Of a stretch of DNA of 64,000 bases, positions 33,235 through 41,989 are shown piece after piece (the stretch's first letter is position 1; every line of letters begins with the position of its first letter). Made by a program: the position numbers and the translations under genes. Under the pieces are notes generated by a model. It had not been told where the DNA came from. It searched no databases and worked only from the letters and a program-made list of their open reading frames with translations. The stretch is from Fodinibacter luteus (GTDB lineage: Bacteria > Actinomycetota > Actinomycetes > Actinomycetales > Dermatophilaceae), in assembly GCF_039541575.1 (NCBI RefSeq), contig NZ_BAABGM010000013.1:124001-188000 (forward strand), written 5' to 3'.

Positions 33235-34364
33235 AGGCGCAGCCCGGCTGGGTCGAGGCGTCACGGCGGCTGTCGCCGTACCTCGACCCAGCCATCGGGA
33301 TCGTGGCTGCTGTGTTCGCGCTGGCCTCGCTGCTGAGCACCGACCCGGGCACCATCGATCCCAGGCTCGCGGAGCCGAACATCCTCTCGGCGGTCGCCAC
33401 CTTGGCGGCCGCCGGGGCGTTGGCCTGGCGCCGCAGGCGGCCGGTTGCGTCGTACGCAGTCATGGTCGCGGGCGCTCTCGTGGTCAGCCTGACCGACCAT
33501 TACATCGGCCTGCTGTCGGTGTTGTCGCTGTTCAGCCTCTACTCGTTGGCCGCCCACGGACAGCGCCGGGACGCGCTGGTCGGGTTGGGTGCCGGGGTCG
33601 CGTGCTTCGGGGGGTTGGCGCTGCTCGACGTACCAGACCTCGGCCTGTCCGACCTCCTCCAGGCGCTGGCCCTGCTCACAGCCGCCTGGGCCATCGGGGA
33701 CGCGATCCGCTCACGACGCCAGCAGCAGCGCGACCAGCTCAACGCGGCGGTAGCCGAGGAGCGGCTGCGCATCGCCCGTGACCTCCACGACGTGGTCGCG
33801 CACAGCATGTCGCTGATCGCCGTGCAGGCAGGGGTGGGGGCCCACGTCATCCGCAGCGACGTACCCGCCGCGCAGCGCAGCCTCGAGATCATCGCCGACA
33901 CCGCCCGCAAGGCGCTCGTGCAGACCAGGTCGATGCTCGGCATGCTTCGCGAGGAGACCCAGGACAGCGCCCGGCCACCGACTCACGGCCTGGCTGACCT
34001 CCCCGCGCTGGTCGACGACGTCCGGGCCGCTGGGCTCGACATCGAGCTCTCGCGCGCCCCCCTTCCGGGGCTGGACGCCGCCGTCTCGCTGACGGCGTAC
34101 CGCGTCATCCAGGAGTCGTTGACCAACGTCATCAAGCACTCGGCCGCGTCGACGGCCATGGTCACCGTGGCGGCCATCGACCACATGATCGACCTCGAGG
34201 TCATCGACCCCGGCCCGGCCAGGACGCCATCGGGAACCCCGTCCGGCCACGGACTCGTCGGCCTCGCCGAGCGGGTCCGCCTGGTCGGAGGAGCGGTGGA
34301 GTACGGCACGCACGACGCTGGCTTCCGGGTGCACGCCACCCTGCCCGCTGGCGGCACCCGATGA
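33231..34364 (+). CDS. NarL/DesK-type sensor histidine kinase
   Basis: A 377-residue membrane kinase. About four to five N-terminal helices occupy residues 20-160 with almost no extracellular sensor loop, typical of intramembrane-sensing kinases. The HisKA_3 phosphoacceptor is His186 in RIARDLHDVVAHS. The HATPase region has VIQESLTNVIKHS near 300 and GHGLVGLAERVRLVGG near 342. It overlaps the CPBP gene before it and the response regulator after it by 4 nt each. TAGTCT (33219-33224) lies 6 nt before its ATG, so it may also have its own internal leaderless promoter. Confidence 0.92.
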   Translation: MKAQPGWVEASRRLSPYLDPAIGIVAAVFALASLLSTDPGTIDPRLAEPNILSAVATLAAAGALAWRRRRPVASYAVMVAGALVVSLTDHYIGLLSVLSLFSLYSLAAHGQRRDALVGLGAGVACFGGLALLDVPDLGLSDLLQALALLTAAWAIGDAIRSRRQQQRDQLNAAVAEERLRIARDLHDVVAHSMSLIAVQAGVGAHVIRSDVPAAQRSLEIIADTARKALVQTRSMLGMLREETQDSARPPTHGLADLPALVDDVRAAGLDIELSRAPLPGLDAAVSLTAYRVIQESLTNVIKHSAASTAMVTVAAIDHMIDLEVIDPGPARTPSGTPSGHGLVGLAERVRLVGGAVEYGTHDAGFRVHATLPAGGTR

Positions 34365-35021
34365 TCCGGGTCGCTGTCGTCGACGACCAGGACCTGGTTC
34401 GGGCCGGGTTCGTCCTCCTCCTCCGATCGGCCCCGGAGATCGAGGTCATCGGCGAGGCCAGCAACGGCCTGGAGGCGATAGCGCTGTGCCGGCGCGCCTC
34501 GCCCGACGTCGTCCTGATGGACGTGCGGATGCCGCACCTCGACGGGCTCGCGGCGACTCGCGCGATCCTCGCGGAGCCCGCGTGCCAGGGCACCCGGGTG
34601 GTCGTGCTCACCACCTTTGACGAGGACGATCTGGTGCTGGAGGCACTGCGCTGCGGGCGCCAGCGGCTTCCTGCTCAAAGACATCCGACCCGACAAGCTG
34701 CTCGAGGCCATCGAGGTGGTGGCCGCCGGCGAGGCCTTGCTGCATCCCAGAATCACACGGCGGCTGATCGAACGGTTCGCCGCGCTACCCGCCCCTCGCC
34801 CCACGGTGCACGACGACGGGCTGACCGACCGGGAACGCGATGTCCTGCTCGCCGTCGCCCAGGGCCTGTCCAACCACGACATCGCTGCACGGCTGCACCT
34901 CGGCTACGGCACCGTGAAGACGCACGTCAGCCACCTACTCGCCAAGCTGGAGTGCCGGGACAGGGCTCAACTGGTGATCTACGCCTACGAGTTCGGGCAT
35001 GCCGTCCCGGGCGACAGGTAG
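34361..35021 (+). pseudogene. NarL/LuxR-type response regulator with a frameshift
   Basis: Partner of the upstream kinase. The receiver domain begins normally (VAVVDDQDLVRAGF, phosphoacceptor Asp in DVVLMDVRMPHLDG, TTFDEDDLVLEAL). Near 34660 one extra base moves the frame. The expected GASGFLLKDIRPDKLLEAI and the LuxR helix-turn-helix (LTDRERDVLLAVAQGLSNHDIA, then GTVKTHVSHLLAKL) continue in another frame to 35021. As written, the product would lose its DNA-binding domain. A sequencing error is possible because both halves are well conserved. Confidence 0.85.
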
Positions 35022-35313
35022 ATCACCGCTGCCACGGACACAGCAAGGAGCCTCGGAGGCTGCAAGCAGTTGCGCTCGGCCAGCAGCGGGCTCATCGGGA
35101 TAAGCGCCCAACATCGAGGTACGTCATAGCAGCCGCGTGATCGTCCGCCGGCGGGCCGGCCAGAGCCGTCCGTGAGCGCCGCCGCGGGACCGCCCGACTG
35201 CTCCCGCGGCCGGCATTCCCCGCGACGTACCCACGGTGGGATGATCCGTCGAGGTGCAATGCGGGCGGCGTTGGCGCGACCGGGCGGCATCCAAAGGAGA
35301 AGGGACGACGGCG

Positions 35314-35720
35314 ATGGCTGAAGATCCGGCACCGCTGAGGACCCCTGGGTTCTGACCACGGCGCCTGGCACGTCGGAGTATCAGATGCACCGGGACCCGG
35401 ACGCCGACCCCCCGGCTCTGGTCTGCGTGGTCGGGGCGACGACCCTGCGCTACCACCTACGCGCCATCGAGGACCTGCACGCCATGCTGACCGCGCACGG
35501 CGACTGGGTCGAGCTCGGCGCCGCCGACGAACAAAAACCCGCAAAGCCCGGCACCGTGGAGGCATGGGGACGCGACGACACCAACCCCGTCGGAGGCTGG
35601 TACGGGCTCCGCAGGGGCTACCGGGGCCGGTTCGGCATGTACCTGCCTCCGCTCCTTGAGCACCTCCGCCTGGCCGAACTCGAGCACAACCCACGCAACA
35701 ACAAGGTCCGCGCCCGATAG
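35314..35720 (+). CDS. DUF6855-like small protein, probably frameshifted near its start
   Basis: A soluble protein of about 135 residues of unknown function. The body (APGTSEYQMHRDP, VVGATTLRYHLRAIEDLHAML, GTVEAWGRD, NPVGGWYGLRRGYRGRFGMYLPPLL) matches a family I recall as DUF6855. The natural start appears to be ATG 35314 with AGGAG upstream. That frame must shift by one base near 35337 to reach EDPWVLTTAPGTSEY. An unshifted alternative would start at ATG 35385 and lose about 24 residues. Confidence 0.65.
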
Positions 35721-35918
35721 TTGCTGCCCGGATCGCCGTTCACCTCGGCCGAGACGTCCCACCGGTGCGGGACATCCACAACGTGCGTCACTGCCGCTAA
35801 TCGCTCCGACCGATCACGGGCATAGCGCCACCGCCGCCCGATAGGGGTCTGTTGTGCGCCAGGCAGGGCGACTCGTCTGGCGTCCAGATGCTCAACCACG
35901 TGGCCGTAGGCTGCCGAC

Positions 35919-36518
35919 ATGTCGATGGTCCACACCGACGCGGTGTTCTTCGAGGACGACAAGGCGTTCGAGACCTGGCTTGTCGATAACGCGTCGACCG
36001 CCACGCACGTCTGGGTTCGGATGGCCAAGAAGGGCGCCGGCGTCACGTCGCTCGACTGGACGAGGGCCGTGGATGTGGCGCTCTGCTTCGGCTGGATCGA
36101 CGGCATCGCGCGGCGGCTCGACGACGAGTGGTACGTGCAGCGGTTCACCCCCCGGCGCGCGAAGAGCGTCTGGTCGAAGATCAACCGCGAGCGCATCGAG
36201 CGACTCACCGCCGAGGGGCGGATGCGACCCGCCGGCCTGGCTGAGGTGGAAAGGGCGAAGGCGGACGGCCGATGGGCCGCCGCCTACGACAGCCCGGCCA
36301 CCGCAGTCGTGCCGGACGACCTCGCCGCCGCCCTGGCAGCGCGTGAGCTCACCGAGGTCTACGCCGCGCTGGACAGCCGAAACCGCTTCGCCTTTCTCAA
36401 TCGCATCCAAACCGCAGTGCGACCGGAGACCCGCACCCGCCGCATCGAACAGCTCACCGACGCCCTCGCCCAGGGCAAGACCCCCTACCCGGCGCCGACG
36501 AAGAAGTCCGGTACCTAG
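35919..36518 (+). CDS. YdeI/OmpD-associated family protein
   Basis: A 199-residue soluble protein with the YdeI-like pattern: KAFETWLVDNASTATHVWVRMAKKG near the N-terminus, SLDWTRAVDVALCFGWIDGIARRLDDEWYVQRFTPRRAKSVWSKIN near 45-90, and a C-terminal helical extension rich in Arg/Ala. Members have been linked to bacteriocin or polymyxin tolerance, but the biochemical role is unknown. The ATG lies 6 nt after TAGGCT (35907-35912), so this island gene carries the same leaderless promoter style as the core. Confidence 0.85.
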   Translation: MSMVHTDAVFFEDDKAFETWLVDNASTATHVWVRMAKKGAGVTSLDWTRAVDVALCFGWIDGIARRLDDEWYVQRFTPRRAKSVWSKINRERIERLTAEGRMRPAGLAEVERAKADGRWAAAYDSPATAVVPDDLAAALAARELTEVYAALDSRNRFAFLNRIQTAVRPETRTRRIEQLTDALAQGKTPYPAPTKKSGT

Positions 36519-36784
36519 TGGGCGCTCAGCGCAGCGATGCAACTCGGGCTGCGTCTCAGCAGCAGCCGCCTGAACGCCTTACTGATCTGGGGCCGAGCGC
36601 GCGGCGGGCCCGGGCCCTTCGTCGCCGCTGTCAGCGTCTCGTCGGCGCCCCGTGCTCCGACCAGTCGACTGCTGGCTGATCTTGGATGGTCCTGGCTGCG
36701 AGCTTGGTGTGTTGATCGGTGCCGGTCGTCATGGGGGTGGCGCGGGTAGGCCCTCGAGCAGCAGCCGTAGCCGTGAGCGTTCCC
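36519..36784. other. No gene; weak motif copy at 36549-36576
   Basis: No coding signal. CTGCGTCTCAGCAGCAGCCG at 36549 resembles the island motif with an inserted CAG-rich spacer. Confidence 0.4.
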
Positions 36785-36821
36785 GGCCCCACGCGGCACC
36801 CCCTCCGTGCCGCGTGGGGCC
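36785..36821. terminator. Strong hairpin after the sigma-partner gene
   Basis: A perfect 15-bp stem (GGCCCCACGCGGCAC with its complement) has a 7-nt loop. It lies 2 bp beyond the stop of the leftward gene at 36824. Confidence 0.88.
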
Positions 36822-36823
36822 GC

Positions 36824-37693
36824 TCAGCGAGGCATGACGTTGAAGTCATTGATAGGGCGGGTGGTGCTGGTGCCGTCGGCCAGGGTGATGGTGACGTTCG
36901 GGTTCAGTCCGGCGTCCAGGGCGGGCGGTTCGGACAGTGGCCACCAGGCGGCGAAGTGCCCGTCCTGCACGGTGGCGTGCACGGGGGTGCCGTCGCCGTC
37001 GAAGGTCAGAGCGACGACGTCGCTGCCGGCCTTGCCAGTGACCTCGGCCTCGGCGTAGCCGTCGCTGTTGAAGGAGTCGCGCACCCCGTTGGTGACCAGG
37101 GCGTCGGTGGCTGGGGTCTGCTTGAGCGGGGCGAGGAAGCCGACGCCGTACAGGTCCGGGACGTCTGAGCCGTCGGAGGCGCCGGAGGCGTCGGAGGCGC
37201 CGGAGGCGCCGGTCAGGCAGGTGGCCTCGAAGCCGTCGGGTGCGCCGAGGACGATGTAGGTGAAGTCGCCGCGGACCTCGGCGAGGCGGACGCTGAAGTC
37301 GTGGTCCTCGACGGCCCAGGTCACCAGGCACTGCCTGCCCCACTTGTCCAGCTCGGCGGGGGTGGCCGGGCGTGGGGTCGCGGTCCAGGTGGCGTAGGCC
37401 TCCGGTGGGCGCAACGTCTGCACGGTGAGCACGGCGGTGAGCGCGGCTGCGGCCGCGCCGGCGAGAAGGAACCGGCGGCGGGCCCGGTGTGGCCGGTGCG
37501 CGGGCGGGAGGTGCTCGAGGTGCTCACTCGAGGACTCGTCGACGCTAGTGGGTTCGATGCCGCTCTCCTCGCTTCTGCTGGCCTGGTCGGCGAGGAGGTG
37601 GGCCAGCAGGTCCCGGGCAGCCGGGCTGTCGGTGACCGAGTCGGGGATGCCGCGGGCGGGGTCAAGGTCGGCGAGCTGGTCGGTCAACGTCAT
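36824..37693 (-). CDS. Single-pass membrane protein coupled to an ECF sigma factor (putative anti-sigma or signalling partner)
   Basis: A 289-residue protein with a cytosolic N-terminus of about 72 residues (DQLADLDPARGIPDSVTDSPAARDLLAHLL), one transmembrane helix at about 75-94 (FLLAGAAAAALTAVLTVQTL), and an extracytoplasmic domain. The latter contains a Gly/Ala/Ser/Asp repeat (GASGASDASGASDGSD) encoded by a GGCGCC/TCGGAG-type microsatellite. It overlaps the sigma gene by 4 nt. Topology and coupling fit an anti-sigma factor, but I see no zinc-binding HxxxCxxC, so the role is inferred. Confidence 0.7.
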   Translation of the reverse strand: MTLTDQLADLDPARGIPDSVTDSPAARDLLAHLLADQASRSEESGIEPTSVDESSSEHLEHLPPAHRPHRARRRFLLAGAAAAALTAVLTVQTLRPPEAYATWTATPRPATPAELDKWGRQCLVTWAVEDHDFSVRLAEVRGDFTYIVLGAPDGFEATCLTGASGASDASGASDGSDVPDLYGVGFLAPLKQTPATDALVTNGVRDSFNSDGYAEAEVTGKAGSDVVALTFDGDGTPVHATVQDGHFAAWWPLSEPPALDAGLNPNVTITLADGTSTTRPINDFNVMPR

Positions 37694-38253
37694 GGCCGGC
37701 TCCCTTGCGGGGGGCTGATGCGGGGGCGGGTGGTGGCTGCGGGCAGGAGCTGGGCGCGTAGCGCGGTGCGGGCCCGGCTCAGCCGGAGCCGGTACGCCAG
37801 AGGGGTGATGCCCAGGACGGTGGCGGCCTGGGCTCCGGTCAGGCCGTCCCACACGGTGAGGGCCAGGGCGTCCTGGTGGGCGGGGGTGAGCCGGTTGAAG
37901 GCGGCGGCAAGATCGGTGGCGGCGACGACGGTGTCCTCGTGGCCGGGCACCGGCGGGTCGGTGACCAGGGCGACGGTGGGCAGGTGCTGGCCGTGGGAGT
38001 GGCGGGCCAGGAGGAGTCGGCGGGTGATCCCGAACAGCCAGGCGCGGGCTTGATCGGGCTCGGTGGGCAGGTCGGTGTGGCGGCGCCAGGCGACGGTGAA
38101 CGCGTCGGCGGCGACGTCTTCGGCCTGGTGTCTGGGGACGCGGCGGGCGGCGAAACGGACGAGGTCGGCGTAGGTGGCGTCGAAGACGGCGGCGAAGTGC
38201 CGTTGCTGGTCGTCCACACCTACCTCATGGCTGCTGGGCGCCGGTTGTTTCAC
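37690..38253 (-). CDS. ECF-family RNA polymerase sigma factor
   Basis: A 187-residue sigma-70 family protein with region 2 near 20-85 (FAAVFDATYADLVRFAARRV, HQAEDVAADAFTVAWRRHTDLP, ARAWLFGITRRLLL) and region 4 near 115-170 (LAAAFNRLTPAHQDALALTVWDGLTGAQAATVLGI, then RLRLSRARTALRAQL). There is no region 1 or 3. The start is GTG. The downstream membrane gene overlaps by ATGA, a standard sigma/anti-sigma operon form. A matching ECF promoter upstream of either gene was not identified. Confidence 0.9.
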   Translation of the reverse strand: MKQPAPSSHEVGVDDQQRHFAAVFDATYADLVRFAARRVPRHQAEDVAADAFTVAWRRHTDLPTEPDQARAWLFGITRRLLLARHSHGQHLPTVALVTDPPVPGHEDTVVAATDLAAAFNRLTPAHQDALALTVWDGLTGAQAATVLGITPLAYRLRLSRARTALRAQLLPAATTRPRISPPQGSRP

Positions 38254-38646
38254 CTCATCTTGCGCCGGTCACGGACGCAGGGGTCAGCATGTCGCTCGAC
38301 AGGTCCGAGAGCACGACGTTGTCAGCGGGCCCACAGCGGCAAAGGGCCGAGATCGAAGTGCGTATCAGCGCCGCGGAGCGGTCGCTGGTGCTGACGACTG
38401 CTGCCCGATGCGTGGCCCCAGATGCGGCCGCGTCCCATCGAGCGCTGCAGGCACGGAAATGAGCTTTGATCACGAGCAGCCCGGCTCCACAGGTGTCGCC
38501 GGCAGAGGACGTAAGCGCGCCGGTCGACCCCTTCAACGGACCGCCTGACCAGCCGTGGAATCAACCGGCGACCATTGACCCCGACCTCGGACAAGAGGAA
38601 TCTGGAAGGGGCAGGGGGTCTGTCGAGGTTCGCGACGGGAGTGGCT
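38254..38646. other. 393 bp without a supported gene
   Basis: The frames here lack family signatures. One copy of the island motif occurs at 38358-38380; nothing else can be supported. Confidence 0.55.
38358..38380 (+). repeat. Island intergenic motif, copy K
   Basis: GTGCGTATCAGCGCCGCG begins this copy, which matches the consensus at 18 of 23 positions. It lies between the sigma factor and PPOX genes. Confidence 0.38.
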
Positions 38647-39141
38647 ATGACGACACGACAAGGTGACCTTGCGTTACTGGATCATCCCGTGGCTCAGCGC
38701 CTGTTGCGGTCCAAGGCGCCCGCCCGCTTGGCCTACGTCTGGACTGACGGAACTCCTCGAGTGGTGCCCATCGGGTTCCACTGGAACGGGACGGAACTCG
38801 TGCTCGGCACTCCGACCGATGCGCCAAAGACAAAGGCTTTGCGCGATGGAGCCAAAGTCGCCGTTTCTATAGACACCGACACGATGCCCTACAACGTGCT
38901 CCAGATCCGAGGCAGCGTACGCACGGATGTCGTTGACGGGATCGCCCCGGAGTACGAGGCGATGACGCTGCGGACGCAGGGCGAGCAGGCAGGTCGTGCC
39001 TGGTTGGAGAACCTGCGCCCCATCTCGCCGCAGATGACGCGTGTGTACATCACTCCTGAGTGGGTTGCGATCTTGGACTTCCAACAGCGGTTCCCCAACG
39101 CCCTCGAACGCGCCATGGAGCGAGCCGCGACGTCCGGCTGA
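38647..39141 (+). CDS. PPOX-class flavin/F420-type oxidoreductase (split-barrel)
   Basis: A 164-residue pyridoxamine-5'-phosphate-oxidase-fold protein. It shows LLDHPVAQRLLRSKAPARLAYVWTDGTPRVVPIGFHWNGTEL near 8-50, then GAKVAVSIDTDTMPYNVLQIRGSV near 75-100, and a C-terminal MTRVYITPEWVAILDFQQRFP. These fit flavin- or F420-binding split barrels that act on small molecules; cofactor and substrate are not determinable. The frame is open to 38575. ATG 38647 is chosen for its GGGAG site and family length. Confidence 0.8.
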   Translation: MTTRQGDLALLDHPVAQRLLRSKAPARLAYVWTDGTPRVVPIGFHWNGTELVLGTPTDAPKTKALRDGAKVAVSIDTDTMPYNVLQIRGSVRTDVVDGIAPEYEAMTLRTQGEQAGRAWLENLRPISPQMTRVYITPEWVAILDFQQRFPNALERAMERAATSG

Positions 39142-39461
39142 GGCAGAGCCATCCCCCTCGGGTGCCTTCGCGGGTCGACACGTTGACGGAGCGAACCGGT
39201 ACCCCCCGACTTGCAGCCACGGCGAGCGACCCGGCGGCGGCGCCCGGCGCGTGCACATCGCGCGGCTCGCTCGCTCGCTGGCACGAGGAGGACGTGTCAT
39301 ACCGCCGGGTGTCGCCCGGCTGGTGCAGGATCCGCGCGCCTGGTTCAGGCCCTACGTCGCCGCGGTGGCGCAGGAAGCGCAGCCAAGTCCTGGCTCGCCG
39401 AGCTGGTAAGGCGACCGGTGATTCAGTGGCGCCTGGGTTGTACAGGCGGGCTGTTTGATCC
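39142..39461. other. 320 bp without a supported gene between convergent genes
   Basis: No gene or strong hairpin was found. A weak copy of the island motif lies at 39292-39314 (15 of 23 matches). Confidence 0.5.
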
Positions 39462-40316
39462 TTAGAGATGCGTCCGCTGCCCGACCGTCGTGCGCATCGC
39501 GCGAGTCATCGCCAGCGCCTTCGCCTGAATCAGTGGCGGCACCAGGCGGAAGAGAACTGAGTTGCGGTGCCATTCGCGCGGAATCACCAGTACCGCTTTA
39601 TCGCGCTCAAGGCCGCGCAGGGCATCCTCGGCTAGGCGATCGACCGGGTAGATGCGGGCCCCGGACTGCAGGAGGCCCTCCCGAAGAGGCGGTGAACTGG
39701 CGATCGAGGGCGGGATGGGCAGGTCTTGGGGCCAGGCTCCATCCAGCATGGGCGTGTCGATCCACCCCGGGCAGAGCACACTGACCCGGATCCCGTGATC
39801 GGCGCCCGCGGCGCGAAGGGCATAACTGAGGCCGACCACGCCGAACTTCGTGGCCGCGTAGGGAGCCATCTGTCCCGGGCTGGGAATCAGGCCCGCCGTG
39901 GACGCGACGTTGAGGATCTGGCCGTGTCCTTGCCGCAGCATGACCGGGTAGGCGGCGTGGCAGCCGTGGATCACGCCACGCAGGTTGGTGTCGATGATGG
40001 TGTCCCAGTGCACGAGCTCGAGTTCCTCGGGTTCGCCCCCGATGCCGATGCCGGCGTTGTTGACCATCAGGTCGAGCTGGCCGTGCTCGCGGTGGGTTGA
40101 CGCAACGAGGTGTGCGACGGCGTCGGGGTCGCGGACGTCGACATGGGCACCGACGGCCGAGCCGGGACCAATGCGGCTGAGTCGCTCGCCGTGCTGCTTT
40201 GCCGCGACCTCCTGCAGGTCCGCCAGCACCACATGCCATCCCCGTTGCACCAGCCCAGTGCCGAGGGCCAGTCCGATGCCGGATGCACCCCCGGTGACGA
40301 TGGACACCTTCTTCAT
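39462..40316 (-). CDS. Short-chain dehydrogenase/reductase
   Basis: A 284-residue classical SDR. The cofactor motif is TGGASGIGLALG near 9-20, followed by NNAGIGIGG near 88-96. The catalytic Ser is in ILNVASTAGLIPSPG, and the Tyr/Lys pair is in YAATKFG near 156-162. ADLQ after strand 2 suggests NAD preference. The frame runs upstream, but ATG 40316 follows GGGAGG and opens with the canonical MKKVSIVTGG. The substrate is unknown. Confidence 0.9.
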   Translation of the reverse strand: MKKVSIVTGGASGIGLALGTGLVQRGWHVVLADLQEVAAKQHGERLSRIGPGSAVGAHVDVRDPDAVAHLVASTHREHGQLDLMVNNAGIGIGGEPEELELVHWDTIIDTNLRGVIHGCHAAYPVMLRQGHGQILNVASTAGLIPSPGQMAPYAATKFGVVGLSYALRAAGADHGIRVSVLCPGWIDTPMLDGAWPQDLPIPPSIASSPPLREGLLQSGARIYPVDRLAEDALRGLERDKAVLVIPREWHRNSVLFRLVPPLIQAKALAMTRAMRTTVGQRTHL

Positions 40317-40489
40317 CAGCCTCGCCTCCCAGCGATTCCGGAATCCGAGGAACGAAGGGCAGCCGTGAGCCGTCTCCAGACGTTCAGTTGCGCGGATGCA
40401 TCGTCCGTCGGGGCCGGGAACTCGGCTGCGGTGACGGATAGTCCTGTCACGCACACAGTGGAACCTCCCGTCGAAAACGGTGGTGGGAG

Positions 40490-40978
40490 TTACGCGGATG
40501 ACGTGGCGCGTTTCCTGGCGATGTCACGCTCCATGCCCGCAAAGCCCTCCCGCATCACACGTGAGTGGCCCGCACCGATGTTCAGGAGCCTCGCCAGGAT
40601 CCCCATGAGCAGGCCATGAGTCTCTGTCTGCCAGTCGTTGCGGATGCAGGTTCGACCATCGGCCACCCGTTCCGTGGTCAGGACCGCTCGGCCCCGGAAG
40701 GCTCCGTCGAAGTACTCCGTCTCGACCCGGCCCGGCTCGCTACGTGTGACGCGAGTGGCGAACCATGCAGCCCCTGGTCGGTCTGCACGGCCGACGGTGG
40801 CCACGCGATAGTCGGTGATCGTGCCGACCTCGTGCGGTAGACGCCCGTCTCGGGTGCGCACCTGCACCTTCGGCGCCCACCAGCTGCTGCGCCCGGCCGC
40901 TTCGTCAGCGAACGCTTGCTCGACCTCTTCTGGAGTTGCTTGCAGGAGCGCTTCATCGACGATGTGGAACTTCACCAT
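40490..40978 (-). CDS. SRPBCC family protein, intact copy
   Basis: A 162-residue START/SRPBCC-fold protein that may bind a hydrophobic ligand: VKFHIVDEALLQATPEEVEQAFADEAAGRSSWWAPKV at the start, GTITDYRVATVGRAD in the middle, then TEYFDGAFRGRAVLTTERV and a C-terminal helix HGLLMGILARLLNIGAGHSRVMREGFAGMERDIA. It has a paralogue at 45950-46439 with the same upstream sequence, so a segment including the promoter was duplicated. Function is unknown. Confidence 0.8.
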   Translation of the reverse strand: MVKFHIVDEALLQATPEEVEQAFADEAAGRSSWWAPKVQVRTRDGRLPHEVGTITDYRVATVGRADRPGAAWFATRVTRSEPGRVETEYFDGAFRGRAVLTTERVADGRTCIRNDWQTETHGLLMGILARLLNIGAGHSRVMREGFAGMERDIARKRATSSA

Positions 40979-41066
40979 GACGCTCCCCCTTGTGAGAGGT
41001 CTCCACTTCCGGGGTACACCCACGGCGTTGCCTCGGCCGTGTGATGTGGCCAACAAGACAAGGCGG

Positions 41067-41714
41067 CTAATGGTGAGGTGTCGGGAGCCACGTCTCGGCT
41101 GAGGCCATCTTCCAGTCCATGGCGACCGCAGCGACCGCTGCCGGGACGGCCGGCAGTAGCAGGAAGATGCCGAGCTCGGCCGTCTCGCCGCCGACGAACA
41201 CGCTGGCGATGATGGCAATCAAGCCGAGCACGACGACCGCGAGCCGGAGCCCGTGACGCCGCGCGTGCTCCTTGACCCCGGCCAGGTCGCGGACGGCCAC
41301 GAAGACCGGCTTGGTCAGGAAGGCCACGACCGCCAGCGCGGCGATGATGATCTTGCCCCACGGCCCCTCCTCCTCCGGGACGGGACTCGGGATGAAGCGC
41401 GTGAGGGCGAAGAGGGCGAAGAACGCGAACCCGAGCACGGCACCGCCGAGGATGGCTCCGACGACTGCCGCGACGAGCTCGCGCCATCCCAAGTGCCGGC
41501 CGTAGACCCGCCACGCGAGGAGAGGGCCGCCGATGACGGCCAGCGGCATGCCCAGCCCGCCGAGCCCCATCTCTCCGGCGGAGAACAGGTAGGCGATACC
41601 CTCCAGCACCACCCCGACGACGAGGTAGATCATCGCTGCGTACAGGAACGCATCCGCAGCGAGATAAGCACGCTCGCGGCTCGCGACGACGGGCCGTTGC
41701 AGAGTTCCAGTCAT
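41067..41714 (-). CDS. Polytopic membrane protein of unknown function
   Basis: A 215-residue integral membrane protein with five or six hydrophobic segments: LYAAMIYLVVGVVLEGIAYLF, GMPLAVIGGPLLAWRVY, LVAAVVGAILGGAVLGFAFFALFALTRF, IIIAALAVVAFLTKPVFVAV, LRLAVVVLGLIAIIASVFVGG and a last one near 185-205. No motif points to transport or enzymology. ATG 41714 is chosen over an upstream in-frame start because hydrophobic sequence begins about 25 residues after it. It stands between the SRPBCC gene and a divergent iminopeptidase. Confidence 0.7.
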   Translation of the reverse strand: MTGTLQRPVVASRERAYLAADAFLYAAMIYLVVGVVLEGIAYLFSAGEMGLGGLGMPLAVIGGPLLAWRVYGRHLGWRELVAAVVGAILGGAVLGFAFFALFALTRFIPSPVPEEEGPWGKIIIAALAVVAFLTKPVFVAVRDLAGVKEHARRHGLRLAVVVLGLIAIIASVFVGGETAELGIFLLLPAVPAAVAAVAMDWKMASAETWLPTPHH

Positions 41715-41858
41715 TTCCGACACCTCCACACAACCGTCGACCCAGGCGGCTGCCGCCTCCATTCTTTTCTCTCACCAGACGCCAGCGTCCCCCCTGAGAC
41801 CCACCAGACGAGACCCCACAGGCGTCTTCCGTGCCGCCACTGGCCAGGGTCCGAGCTG

Positions 41859-41873
41859 GTGCGTCTCAACGCC
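41859..41873 (+). repeat. Island intergenic motif, half copy I
   Basis: GTGCGTCTCAACGCC is identical to the 15-mer at 49133-49147. Both are intergenic. Confidence 0.4.
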
Positions 41874-41989
41874 TTGAGCTGGTGCGCCTTTCAACGAGTC
41901 CGGGTGTACGCGAGCCAGCCGCGGGGGTGTACTGCTGGCTGTGGGGGTGAGCTGAGCACGCGGCGGTGGGGTCGTGGTGTGATGGACCA

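Noticed and set aside
36824..37693. Zinc-binding anti-sigma factor (ZAS) assignment
   Set aside because: Topology and overlap with an ECF sigma gene fit, but no HxxxCxxC motif is visible, so only a putative partner role is stated.
26098..38892. A shared CGACACGATGCCCT near the glnA terminator and at about 38878
   Set aside because: The second occurrence is inside the PPOX coding sequence and the match does not extend, so it is probably chance rather than an att duplication.
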